Shown in pieces: positions 15,921 through 23,886 of a stretch of 64,000 bases of DNA; the stretch's first letter is position 1; each line of letters begins with the position of its first letter. The stretch is from Chryseosolibacter sp964551035 (lineage in GTDB: Bacteria; Bacteroidota; Bacteroidia; Cytophagales; Cyclobacteriaceae), in contig CAZKBK010000027.1 in NCBI GenBank assembly GCA_964551035.1, positions 1 through 64,000 of the forward strand. The letters are read 5' to 3'. The notes under the pieces are model-generated. The model saw only the letters and a list, made by a program, of their open reading frames with translations, had not been told where the DNA came from and made no database searches. Position numbers and translations under genes: made by a program.

Positions 15921-17624
15921 ATGTACATCAATCAGGACGCTGCTAAGAATAATACTTTTGATGCGATCGTCATCGGTACGGGCATCAGCGGTGGGTGGGC
16001 CGCCAAAGAATTGACCGAGAAGGGCTTAAAGACGTTGGTGCTGGAGCGGGGCCGGATGGTGAAACATCCGGATTATCCGACGGCCACCAAGGATATCTGG
16101 GAATTTGAAAATGCCGACCGGCCCACGCAGGAGGATCTGAGACAACAACCAAAGCAGGCCCGCACCGGCTATACCGTCCGCCAGTCGACCAAGCACTGGT
16201 TTGTCAATGACCTCGAACACCCTTACACGGAAGTGAACCGGTTTGACTGGATGCGCGGCTACCATGTGGGCGGACGCTCCATCATGTGGGGGCGCCAGAG
16301 TTATCGCCTCAGTGATATTGATTTTGAAGCGAATGCAAAGGAAGGCGTGGGCGTCGACTGGCCGGTACGGTACAAGGACATCGCACCGTGGTATGATCAT
16401 GTGGAATCGTTTATCGGGGTCAGCGGACAAGCCGAGGGCCTTGCCCAACTCCCCGATGGCAAGTTCCTTCCGCCCATGGAATTGAACTGCGTCGAGCAGC
16501 AGCTTAAGAAGTCGATGAAAGACAGTTTCGGCCGCGTGTTAACCATTGGCCGGGTCGCGCATGTGACCGCCCCGTTGGGCCACAGCCCACAGCGAAGCAC
16601 TTGCCAGTACAGGAACCTGTGTTCCCGCGGGTGTCCGTACGGTGCCTATTTCAGTTCGAACGCTTCCACATTGCCAGCGGCTGAAAAAACCGGCAACATG
16701 ACGCTACGGCCGAATTCGGTCGTGTACGAACTCATTTATGATGAGAAAAAAGGAAGGGCTACGGGCGTTCGCGTACTCGATGCGGAGACGAAGGAACAGG
16801 TGGAGTATCACGCTCGCGTAATTTTTCTCTGTGCCTCGACGATGGGTTCCACATTCATCATGTTAAACTCGATCTCGAACCGTTTCCCGAATGGCTTTGG
16901 AAACGACAGTGGCGAGTTGGGCCACAATATCATGGACCATCATTTCAGGGTCGGCGCAAGCGCCCAGGTCGATGGCTTCGAAGACAGGTACTACATCGGC
17001 AGGAGGGCGAACGGCGTGTATATACCCCGTTATCGCAACGTGGGCAAAGATAAGCGCGACTATCTTCGCGGTTTTGGATACCAGGGAGGCGCGAGCCGCC
17101 AGGGATGGACCAGCCTCATCAATGAAATGAGTATTGGCGCCGACCTCAAGGAGGCGGTAACCACACCGGGGAACTGGTCGATCGGACTCACGGCGTTCGG
17201 CGAAATGTTGCCGCACCACGACAACCGCGTATGGATCAACAAAGACGTGAAGGATAAGCACGGCTTGTCTACCCTTACATTCGATGCCATATTCCGCGAC
17301 AACGAATACAAAATGCGCAAGGATATGGCTAACGACGCCATCGAAATGCTCGAGGCTGCGGGCTTCAAGAACGTCAGGCCCTACGACGATATCGGTGGCG
17401 TAGGCCTTGGCATACACGAGATGGGAACGGCGCGCATGGGCAATGACCCGAAGACTTCGGTGTTGAACAAGTGGAACCAGGTACATGCCTGCAAGAATGT
17501 GTTCGTCACTGACGGCTCGTTTATGGCGTCGGCAGCATGTCATAACCCGTCGCTTGGATATATGGCATTCACCGCGCGCGCGGTGGACCATGCCGTTAAT
17601 GAGATGAAGAAACAGAACCTTTAA
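15921..17624 (+). CDS. GMC family FAD-dependent oxidoreductase (gluconate 2-dehydrogenase large-subunit type)
   Basis: This 567-residue flavoenzyme probably oxidises a sugar or polyol. The FAD dinucleotide-binding motif is VIGTGISGGWAAKEL at 17-31 with the E42-R43-G44 turn. GGRSIMWGRQ at 117-126 is the conserved FAD-contact region. Near the C-terminus, GIHEMGTARMG and CHNPSLGYMAFTARAVDH hold the two catalytic-site His/Asn-type residues. A Cys cluster, C228-x5-C234-x3-C238 (CQYRNLCSRGCPYGAY), is unusual for simple GMC enzymes. It is paired 23 bases downstream with a subunit-3-like protein, the arrangement of membrane-linked gluconate dehydrogenases. I see no export signal here, so export by hitch-hiking with the Tat-type partner is an inference. 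Confidence 0.9.
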   Translation: MYINQDAAKNNTFDAIVIGTGISGGWAAKELTEKGLKTLVLERGRMVKHPDYPTATKDIWEFENADRPTQEDLRQQPKQARTGYTVRQSTKHWFVNDLEHPYTEVNRFDWMRGYHVGGRSIMWGRQSYRLSDIDFEANAKEGVGVDWPVRYKDIAPWYDHVESFIGVSGQAEGLAQLPDGKFLPPMELNCVEQQLKKSMKDSFGRVLTIGRVAHVTAPLGHSPQRSTCQYRNLCSRGCPYGAYFSSNASTLPAAEKTGNMTLRPNSVVYELIYDEKKGRATGVRVLDAETKEQVEYHARVIFLCASTMGSTFIMLNSISNRFPNGFGNDSGELGHNIMDHHFRVGASAQVDGFEDRYYIGRRANGVYIPRYRNVGKDKRDYLRGFGYQGGASRQGWTSLINEMSIGADLKEAVTTPGNWSIGLTAFGEMLPHHDNRVWINKDVKDKHGLSTLTFDAIFRDNEYKMRKDMANDAIEMLEAAGFKNVRPYDDIGGVGLGIHEMGTARMGNDPKTSVLNKWNQVHACKNVFVTDGSFMASAACHNPSLGYMAFTARAVDHAVNEMKKQNL

Positions 17625-17647
17625 TTTCAACCTGAAACACAACCAAC

Positions 17648-18232
17648 ATGGATAGAAGAGAAGCGATAAAGCGCACGGCCCTGCTGATGGGAGGGATGGT
17701 GTCGGCTCCGGCAATTATGGGTGTGCTGAAGGGCTGTAAGGCCGAGCCCGGAATTGCCTTCAAACCGGTTTTTCTCAACGACGAACAGGCCAACCTGGTG
17801 TCACAGGTTGCCGAGATAATCATACCCAGAACAGACACGCCGGGTGCGCAGGAAGCGGGTGTCCCCGCCTTTATCGATCAGATGCTCAAGGAGGTTTACA
17901 CCGAAGCGCAGCAAACAGACTTCATCAATGGCCTCAAGGCGTTCGATGAAGAGGCGCGGACGGCCTACGGCGACGCCTTCAACGACCTCGATGAAGATCA
18001 ACAAAAAGAATTTGTCACCGAGACGCATAATGACGCCATAGGGGCGGAGAAGGGTGCCGGGGGCCCGCACGAGCGTCCCTTTATTCTTACCATGAAGGAA
18101 CTCACGATGTTGGGGTTCTTCACTTCCGAGCCGGGAGCCACGCAGGTATTGCAGTATGATCCGGTACCCGGCGTCTACCGCGGGTGTATCCCGCTCGCAG
18201 AAGCCGGTAACGGCAAGACCTGGGCCTCTTAA
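17648..18232 (+). CDS. Gluconate 2-dehydrogenase subunit 3 family protein
   Basis: This 194-residue protein starts with a twin-arginine-like signal (DRREAIKRTALLMGG), a hydrophobic stretch and a Cys (KGCKAEP) that could be a lipidation site. The body (FLNDEQANLVSQVAEIIIPRTDTPGAQEAGVPAFIDQML) is the signature of the gluconate 2-dehydrogenase subunit 3 fold. It is thought to be a helper subunit that exports and supports the neighbouring GMC flavoprotein. The 23-base gap implies one operon. A run of negatively charged residues in the middle (AFDEEARTAYGDAFNDLDEDQQKEF) is typical. Confidence 0.9.
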   Translation: MDRREAIKRTALLMGGMVSAPAIMGVLKGCKAEPGIAFKPVFLNDEQANLVSQVAEIIIPRTDTPGAQEAGVPAFIDQMLKEVYTEAQQTDFINGLKAFDEEARTAYGDAFNDLDEDQQKEFVTETHNDAIGAEKGAGGPHERPFILTMKELTMLGFFTSEPGATQVLQYDPVPGVYRGCIPLAEAGNGKTWAS

Positions 18233-18273
18233 CCCATTGCCATCACGCACAACACGCCAACCGGCAGCAACGC

Positions 18274-18852
18274 TTAATGCTGCGGGGGACTGATCATGAT
18301 GTGCGCCCGATGCGTTCCCGGATCCATGATCCAGGGCATGCCCGCAGCGTCGGGTCTGAGCGGCAGGCCCGTTGATTCCGCCGTTGCGTACGGAATGTAA
18401 ATCACGTACCGAAGATAGCCGTTCTTGATTTCGCCTGTGGCCGCGTCGTAGTTTTCTTCAGTCGCGGAATAGACAAACAGGGTGGTGGGCTGCCTGGGCA
18501 TCTCGAGTTTACCCGCTTTGACTTCTGCTTCACGCGTGTCGAAGATTTCCTGGAATGCTTTCCCTTCTTTCTTCAACGCGCGACCCCGCGCCATGAAGGG
18601 GTCAAGGTCCTTGTGGTAGCAGGAAACGTTTAAGCCTTTTTGTGCGGGATCATCGGCAAGGCACACCATTTCATTTGATCCCTGGCGCAGCAGGATGAAT
18701 TCGCCGTTTCCGTCATAGCCGTACACGCTCGCGCCGTCGCGGTCTTCTTCCGGCGCAGCAAGGACCGCGGTCTTTATTTGCACGTCTTTTGGGGGTATCT
18801 GCGCGATCGTCGTGGAGGCCGTGACGAGCAGCAGCATGATCATGATCTTCAT
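18274..18852 (-). CDS. Hypothetical exported protein
   Basis: This 192-residue product has a signal peptide (MKIMIMLLLVTASTTIAQ). The mature part contains GNGEFILLRQGSNEMVCLADDPAQKGLNVSCYHKDLDPFMARGR, with two cysteines that may form a disulfide, and ends with a histidine-containing tail (GTHRAHIMISPPQH). I do not recognise a named family. It lies 45 bases downstream of the gamma-glutamyltransferase-like gene on the same strand and is probably co-transcribed. Confidence 0.65.
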   Translation of the reverse strand: MKIMIMLLLVTASTTIAQIPPKDVQIKTAVLAAPEEDRDGASVYGYDGNGEFILLRQGSNEMVCLADDPAQKGLNVSCYHKDLDPFMARGRALKKEGKAFQEIFDTREAEVKAGKLEMPRQPTTLFVYSATEENYDAATGEIKNGYLRYVIYIPYATAESTGLPLRPDAAGMPWIMDPGTHRAHIMISPPQH

Positions 18853-18897
18853 ATCGTTTTGTTGAAGTTTATTATTTGTTGTTGCTGTCGGCGAGGT

Positions 18898-20742
18898 TTA
18901 CCAGCCAATGCCATAATCTTCGCCGTGATTACTTGATCCGCCCCAGAAGCTCTCATGTTCCCAATCGAAAAAGATCGCATTGATCGGGCCCGAAGTGCGG
19001 TCGTCATACCTGAGCCGATAGCCCATCTCTTGCAGCGCTTTGCGGACGTAAGGCGGCGTGCTTTCGTGGACAAGCATGCTGCCGGGTTTTGGCCGCCGGT
19101 CTTCGCCGCCCAGGGAAAGGTAGAATTGATAGGTGTTCATGTTGGGCGCCTCTGCAGCTTCCTGTACATTCATGCCGAACTCCACCATATTGATGAAGAA
19201 CTGCAACAGGTTTTGATCCTGGGTGTCTCCGCCTTGCACGGCAAATGAAAGGAACGGTTTTCCATCTTTCAGCGCCATCGAGGGCGTGAGGGTCACGCGC
19301 GGGAGCTTACCTGGCTCAACGACATTGAACGGGTTGAGCTTTGGGTCTGTGACGAAACTCTGCAGACGCTGGCTCATCCCCACGCCGGTCTTGCCTGCAA
19401 TGCATGCCGGGATCCATCCGCCACTGGGGGTAACGGACACCACCCAGCCGTCCTCATCGGCAGCCTGTATGGTGGTGGTACCCGCCCAAACCTGGTCGAG
19501 GTAGTTCTGGTCAATCGGCGATGGCGTGGGCGAAAGGGCTGCCTGGTTCCATTGCTTGAGGAAATCGGTGTAGGGATTTGTCTTTCCCTCATGAGGATAA
19601 GGATCGCCCGGGGCCACGTTTACGTCGTTCATTTCCCAATTGATTTCCTTCATTCTCGCTTTGGCGTACGCTTTCGACAACAAGCCGCGGATTGGTTCTT
19701 CTGGTGCCACATAAGGATCGCCATAATAGAAGTCCCGGTCAGCAAAGGTAAGGTTCATCACCTGGTAGAGGGTGTGCAGGTAGCGCGCCGAATTGTATCC
19801 CATGCTCTTCAGATCGATGTTTTCAAGGATGTTCAACGCCTGAAGCATCATGGGGCCCTGTGTCCAGTGTGATAACTTGTAGACCTCGATCCCCTTGTAG
19901 GTGGTCATCAGCGGTTCTTCCTCGCGCACTTTCCAGTTTGCCAGATCGTCCATCATGATCAGGCCGCCCTGTTCCTGGCAACCGCGGACGAACTCCCTGG
20001 CAATGTCGCCGGTGTAAAAACGATCATAAGCGGCATAGATCGCTTCCTTACGCGACTTACCTTTCGCCAGCGCCTTCGCTTCGGCGTCGACCATTTTACG
20101 AAGGGTCTGCAGCAGATCCTCCTGACGGAATATCTCGCCGGGATAAGGCGCTTCGCGTGTCTCACCGGCGTGGGTGAGAAACAGGGATCGCGAATACGGC
20201 CATTCCTTTATCCTTTCCTTTTGGCGTTCGATGCTGTTTGCAGCCTGCGCCTCGATAGGATAGCCCGCTGCCATCTGCATGGCTGGTGCAAGAATCTCTT
20301 TCAGACTCATGGTGCCGTATTCTGCAAGCATGTGGCACAATCCTCCCGGCGTGCCGGGGGTTATCGCCGCAAGGGGGCCGTATTCAGGCGGGTAGTTCAT
20401 CTCTTTCCCGCGGAAAAATGCCGCGGTCGCTCCGCTGGGCGCCACGCCACAGGCGTTGATGGCAAGGACTTTTTTCGTGTTCGGATTATAAATGAGCGCC
20501 TGCGTTTCACCTCCCCAACTGAGCACGTCCCACATGGTGCATGTCGCCGCCAGCATGGCGCACGCCGCATCCACAGCGTTGCCACCCTGTTGAAAAATCA
20601 TACTGCCGGCCGTTGCCGCCATTGGTTTTCCGGTGATGGCCATCCAGTGCCGCCCATGCAGGACTGGTTTTTGCGTGCTTTGGCAGAAGGCGGCCAACGA
20701 GGCGAATGACCACAAGGCGGTCGCAAAAAGCGCTTTCTTCAT
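18898..20742 (-). CDS. Gamma-glutamyltransferase family protein, exported
   Basis: This 614-residue Ntn-hydrolase-fold protein has a signal peptide (MKKALFATALWSFASLAAFCQ). The N-terminal part shows the family opening (MAATAGSMIFQQGGNAVDAACAMLAATCTM). Around residues 425-445, AGTTTIQAADEDGWVVSVTPSGG matches the processing site where Thr becomes the nucleophile of the small subunit. The usual glycine-rich oxyanion segment near the C-terminus is recognisable only in part, so the true substrate may not be glutathione. Members in Bacteroidota are often called simply GGT family. A good TTTG-N20-TACATTAT promoter lies 19 bases upstream. Confidence 0.87.
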   Translation of the reverse strand: MKKALFATALWSFASLAAFCQSTQKPVLHGRHWMAITGKPMAATAGSMIFQQGGNAVDAACAMLAATCTMWDVLSWGGETQALIYNPNTKKVLAINACGVAPSGATAAFFRGKEMNYPPEYGPLAAITPGTPGGLCHMLAEYGTMSLKEILAPAMQMAAGYPIEAQAANSIERQKERIKEWPYSRSLFLTHAGETREAPYPGEIFRQEDLLQTLRKMVDAEAKALAKGKSRKEAIYAAYDRFYTGDIAREFVRGCQEQGGLIMMDDLANWKVREEEPLMTTYKGIEVYKLSHWTQGPMMLQALNILENIDLKSMGYNSARYLHTLYQVMNLTFADRDFYYGDPYVAPEEPIRGLLSKAYAKARMKEINWEMNDVNVAPGDPYPHEGKTNPYTDFLKQWNQAALSPTPSPIDQNYLDQVWAGTTTIQAADEDGWVVSVTPSGGWIPACIAGKTGVGMSQRLQSFVTDPKLNPFNVVEPGKLPRVTLTPSMALKDGKPFLSFAVQGGDTQDQNLLQFFINMVEFGMNVQEAAEAPNMNTYQFYLSLGGEDRRPKPGSMLVHESTPPYVRKALQEMGYRLRYDDRTSGPINAIFFDWEHESFWGGSSNHGEDYGIGW

Positions 20743-20761
20743 CGTGGTTGGGTTTGACTGT

Positions 20762-20793
20762 ATAATGTAGGGCGTTTGGTTTCGAATTCCAAA
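20762..20793 (-). promoter_or_regulatory. Candidate promoter of the GGT-family gene (TTTG-N20-TACATTAT)
   Basis: On the minus strand TTTG (20793-20790) is followed after exactly 20 bases by TACATTAT (20769-20762), which ends 19 bases before the ATG at 20742. The spacing is ideal; the -7 box has two mismatches to TAnnTTTG. Confidence 0.5.
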
Positions 20794-20854
20794 GAGAAAG
20801 CCGGAAACGGTCGGTATCGCATTCCGCCGGGTGAAGCAAATGCGCCTAATTCGT

Positions 20855-20862
20855 TACTTTTG
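20855..20862 (+). promoter_or_regulatory. Candidate -7 promoter box of the Rieske gene
   Basis: TACTTTTG matches TAnnTTTG fully and ends 18 bases before the ATG at 20881. The same TTACTTTTGTGAT string recurs upstream of the S24 repressor gene at 40129-40141. Confidence 0.5.
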
Positions 20863-20880
20863 TGATTTAGCATTTACCCC

Positions 20881-21936
20881 ATGGCTGCTGACCCGTCGTT
20901 GTTTTTAAAGAATGTGTGGTATCTCGCGTTTCACAGCGCCTTTGTGAAGAAAGGCAAGTTGTTGTCCAAACAGATCGCGGGAGAAAGGATCGTATTTGGA
21001 CGCGATGCGTCGGGCCACGTGTTTGCGCTTCGCGACAATTGTCCCCATCGTGGTGTGCCGTTGTCAGAAGGTTGGTTTCGCGACTGCACCATACAGTGTT
21101 GTTACCACGGCTGGCAATTCGGAACGGATGGCGTATGTACCAACATTCCGGCAATCTCCCCGGAGCGCAATGTCGATGTCGGCAAGATCAGGGTATTCCG
21201 GTATCCCGTTCACGAGATGAATGATACGGTGTGGGTATACCTTCCGGAAAAGAAGATCCATTACACGGTTGAGCCCAGGATCGCGCCACCCAACCTTGTT
21301 CTGGATCCATCGAAGAAATTCCTCCATGTCGAAACCGTTGTGCTTCCTGCCAACATCGATCATTCTGTGATTGGCCTCATCGATCCGGCGCACGTCACGT
21401 TCGTCCATCAATCGTGGTACTGGCGTTCGGCGAAAAAACTAAAGCAAAAGACGAAACATTTTGAGCCCACGCCGATGGGCTTCAAGATGGCGCGGCATGC
21501 TCCCTCAGCGAATTCGAAAGGGTACAGCGTGCTCAAAGGGGGTACCTCGACCGAGATCACGTTTGAGATTCCCGGTCAGCGGATCGAACACATCCTGGTA
21601 GGAGAGAAGCATCAGATCGTCTCCGTAACGACGCTGACCCCGCTCAACGCCCGCGAGACCGAACTTACCCATGTTTTTTATTCGACGCTTCCGGCAACGC
21701 GATGGCTTTGGTGGCCGCTGAAACGCTTGGGCAAGAAGTTTATCGGACAGGACCTTGACGTATTCAAGAAGCTGAGTCGCGGCCTGGAGAGCAATCCGAC
21801 CCTCATGCTCATCGGCGAGCCGGATACCCAGGCGAGGTGGTACCATGAGATCAAACGCCTTTGGCAAAAGTCGCAGCAGGACAATACCCCGTTCGAAAAT
21901 CCAATCAAGCCGCAGACCCTGCACTGGGTTACCTAG
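20881..21936 (+). CDS. Rieske non-heme iron oxygenase, alpha subunit type
   Basis: This 351-residue enzyme belongs to the aromatic ring-hydroxylating/demethylating oxygenases. The N-terminal Rieske [2Fe-2S] site is complete: Cys54-x-His56 (CPHRG) and Cys73-x2-His76 (CCYHGW). The catalytic domain carries the mononuclear-iron motif D168-x2-H171-x4-H176 (DPAHVTFVH). The length and single-subunit design resemble VanA-like O-demethylases and related steroid or amine oxygenases; the substrate is unknown. Such enzymes need a reductase, and a ferredoxin plus ferredoxin-reductase pair is encoded convergently 31 bases away, which may supply electrons. Confidence 0.9.
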   Translation: MAADPSLFLKNVWYLAFHSAFVKKGKLLSKQIAGERIVFGRDASGHVFALRDNCPHRGVPLSEGWFRDCTIQCCYHGWQFGTDGVCTNIPAISPERNVDVGKIRVFRYPVHEMNDTVWVYLPEKKIHYTVEPRIAPPNLVLDPSKKFLHVETVVLPANIDHSVIGLIDPAHVTFVHQSWYWRSAKKLKQKTKHFEPTPMGFKMARHAPSANSKGYSVLKGGTSTEITFEIPGQRIEHILVGEKHQIVSVTTLTPLNARETELTHVFYSTLPATRWLWWPLKRLGKKFIGQDLDVFKKLSRGLESNPTLMLIGEPDTQARWYHEIKRLWQKSQQDNTPFENPIKPQTLHWVT

Positions 21937-21967
21937 GCAGCGGGTGAATCAATTTGCAGACCGCGAG

Positions 21968-22285
21968 CTACGGGTCGCCTTTGATCCGGATCACAACGCC
22001 ATCGAGTCTTTCATCCAGTCTGATCTGGCACGCGAGGCGGCTTTGGTCGGTTGCGTTTGGCAACGTATCAACCATATCCATTTCGATGTCTGTTGGATTT
22101 CCCAGTTTCTCGCCGCCGTGTAGTACTTCGATATGACACGTCGCACAGAGCGCCATTCCTCCACAGGTTGCGGGAATCGGATAGTCCGAGGCCTTCAGCA
22201 CTTCCATCAGGCTGAGGTTGATGTCATCGGGAAGTTCCAGTTGCTGAACCTGTCCATCAGCGCCGTGAATTTCGAGTTTGATCAT
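21968..22285 (-). CDS. [2Fe-2S] plant/adrenodoxin-type ferredoxin
   Basis: This 105-residue electron carrier has the four cluster ligands Cys41-x5-Cys47-x2-Cys50 (TCGGMALCATC) and Cys86 (RLACQIRL). The preceding NLSLMEVLKASDYPIPATCGG segment is typical of Bacteroidota adrenodoxin-like ferredoxins. I chose the ATG at 22285: it gives the standard MIKLEIHG start and avoids overlap with the upstream reductase, whose stop lies 10 bases before. The tight spacing indicates one operon with the reductase. Confidence 0.92.
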   Translation of the reverse strand: MIKLEIHGADGQVQQLELPDDINLSLMEVLKASDYPIPATCGGMALCATCHIEVLHGGEKLGNPTDIEMDMVDTLPNATDQSRLACQIRLDERLDGVVIRIKGDP

Positions 22286-22295
22286 CATCCCCCAA

Positions 22296-23300
22296 TCAGA
22301 ATGCGTGTACACCGTTTACGGTGGTGTATTTGAAGCTCAGTTTTTCGTGTGGATAAACCAGCTTGAATGCGCGCTGCGCCATCAAGGCCGCCTCATGAAA
22401 GCCACAGAGGATGAGCTTGAGTTTCCCCGGATAAGAGTTGATGTCACCGATAGCAAATACCCCCGGCACATTCGTGCTGAAATCAATAGTATTCACTTCA
22501 ATGGCATTTTTGTTGACATTCAATCCCCAGTTTGCAATAGGGCCGAGTTTAGGGCTGAGTCCGAACAAGGGAATCAGGTAGTCCGCCGAAACGCTTCGGA
22601 CCGCCTTTGTTTTATCTTCGACTGAAACGGCATTCAGCCTGCCGTTTCCTTCAACACTTTTCAGCGTCGCGTTCAGGTGCAGGTCGATCTTTCCTTCTTC
22701 TGCCAACGCGAAAACTTTTCCCGTGGAGTCAGGCGCGCCCCGGAACGATTCGTTCCGATGAACCAGGGTCACGCGTTCTGCAATCGCGGCGAGGTGGATC
22801 GTCCAGTCGAGTGCCGAATCTCCGCCCCCGGCAATGACAAGCCGTTTGTTTCGAAAGGTTTCCGGATCCTTCACCATGTACAGGACGCCCTTGCCTTCGA
22901 AATGCTCCAGGTTTGCCAATTCCGGTTTTCGGGGCTCAAAACACCCGAGGCCCGCAGCGATGACTACCGCCTTGCATTCAACGGTTGTATGGTCAGAGGT
23001 AGTCAACGTAAAGGAACCGTCGTCATTTCGCGTGAAGTTCTCGACACGTTCGCCAAGGGTGAAAGTGGGTTTGAAAGGTTCAATCTGCTTTACAAGATTA
23101 TCGATCAGTTCCTGGGCATTGATGGATGGAAATCCCGGAATGTCGTAGATCGGCTTCCTGGGATAGATCTCGGAAAGCTGTCCGCCTATTTGGGGCAGCG
23201 CGTCGATGAGGTGGCAGCGCATCTTTAGTAAGCCGGCTTCAAATACCGCGAACAGGCCTACAGGACCGGCGCCGATGATGCAAATATCTGTTTTAATCAT
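22296..23300 (-). CDS. Ferredoxin--NAD(P)+ reductase, thioredoxin-reductase-like type
   Basis: This 334-residue FAD/NAD(P) two-domain flavoprotein has the FAD motif IGAGPVGLFAVFEAG at the N-terminus and the DALPQIGGQLSEIYPRKPIYDIPGFP segment that defines TrxR-like ferredoxin reductases. The NADPH domain shows VIAGGGDSALDWTIHLA and VTLVHRNESFRGAP. It lacks the CxxC redox pair of thioredoxin reductase, as expected for an FNR. FVLSPK-type contacts (LFGLSPKLGPI) and VFAIGDINSYPGKLKLI complete the fold. It would pass electrons to the ferredoxin encoded 10 bases downstream. A TACATTTG box and an operator-like palindrome lie upstream. Confidence 0.93.
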   Translation of the reverse strand: MIKTDICIIGAGPVGLFAVFEAGLLKMRCHLIDALPQIGGQLSEIYPRKPIYDIPGFPSINAQELIDNLVKQIEPFKPTFTLGERVENFTRNDDGSFTLTTSDHTTVECKAVVIAAGLGCFEPRKPELANLEHFEGKGVLYMVKDPETFRNKRLVIAGGGDSALDWTIHLAAIAERVTLVHRNESFRGAPDSTGKVFALAEEGKIDLHLNATLKSVEGNGRLNAVSVEDKTKAVRSVSADYLIPLFGLSPKLGPIANWGLNVNKNAIEVNTIDFSTNVPGVFAIGDINSYPGKLKLILCGFHEAALMAQRAFKLVYPHEKLSFKYTTVNGVHAF

Positions 23301-23319
23301 GACGGAAAAGTTTGCCCTG

Positions 23320-23327
23320 CAAATGTA
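23320..23327 (-). promoter_or_regulatory. Candidate -7 promoter box of the reductase-ferredoxin operon
   Basis: On the minus strand this is TACATTTG, a full TAnnTTTG match ending 19 bases before the ATG at 23300. Twenty bases upstream the expected -33 position reads TTAG and falls inside the palindrome at 23339-23352. Confidence 0.5.
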
Positions 23328-23338
23328 GTGTAGTAATT

Positions 23339-23352
23339 ATTAGTATACTAAT
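23339..23352. promoter_or_regulatory. Perfect 14-bp palindrome, probable MarR operator
   Basis: ATTAGTATACTAAT is fully self-complementary and sits in the gap between the MarR gene and the reductase gene it precedes. It covers the predicted -33 region of the reductase promoter. Size, AT content and position are typical of MarR-family operators. Confidence 0.6.
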
Positions 23353-23395
23353 TAATTGAACGGGGAAACGCAGCGCAATGGTGCTTTTGGCGGGA

Positions 23396-23833
23396 TTATT
23401 CATCGAGATTGTCGTAAATGGTCGCCAGGACCTTCTTGAAGTGATTGAAGTCGCGTTCCGACAGGCCGTCCCATGCCTTCAGGCGGATGGCTTTCACTTT
23501 TGGGTTGAGTTGCCCTACCTTTTTCGTTCCGGCTTTGGTGAGCGTGACCAGGAAGCTTCGCCTGTCATCGGGATGCATCTTCCTGACGGTCAGTCCTTTT
23601 TCGCACAACAGGTCGAGTATGCGCGTGAGGGTGGGATTATCCTTGAACAAAATGTCCGCCAGCTCGCTTTGCTTCATGCCGCCACCGTGGGTATGGAGGT
23701 GTTTCAGGACAATCCATTGATCCACCGTGATGTTGAAGTCGAGTTCCTTGAATTTCTGCTGGGCGTATTGCTTTACACGCCGGGCGGTTCTGTCGAGTAG
23801 AAATGAGTAGGAGGAGAAGCGTTCTTCGTTCAT
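23396..23833 (-). CDS. MarR family transcriptional regulator
   Basis: This 145-residue winged-helix dimer-forming regulator has its DNA-binding region at MKQSELADILFKDNPTLTRILDLLCEKGLTVRKMHPDDRRSFLVTLTKAG, with the conserved D-x-R-S wing. Long N- and C-terminal helices provide the dimer interface. I chose the ATG at 23833; a frame starting at 23890 would overlap the upstream gene and its own promoter. A TACGTTTG box at 23852-23859 and a short inverted repeat at 23836-23848 precede the start, which fits autoregulation. Next downstream on the same strand is the reductase-ferredoxin pair, the likely target. Confidence 0.88.
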   Translation of the reverse strand: MNEERFSSYSFLLDRTARRVKQYAQQKFKELDFNITVDQWIVLKHLHTHGGGMKQSELADILFKDNPTLTRILDLLCEKGLTVRKMHPDDRRSFLVTLTKAGTKKVGQLNPKVKAIRLKAWDGLSERDFNHFKKVLATIYDNLDE

Positions 23834-23835
23834 AT

Positions 23836-23859
23836 ACGAATTGTTCGTGTACAAACGTA
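23836..23859 (-). promoter_or_regulatory. marR-type promoter with overlapping inverted repeat
   Basis: Minus-strand TACGTTTG (23859-23852) is a full TAnnTTTG match ending 18 bases before the regulator's ATG. Immediately downstream ACGAA-TTG-TTCGT (23836-23848) is an inverted repeat lying over the predicted transcription start, as expected of an autoregulatory operator. Confidence 0.5.
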
Positions 23860-23886
23860 ATAAGTTTTTCCCGCTTTTGGCAGTGC

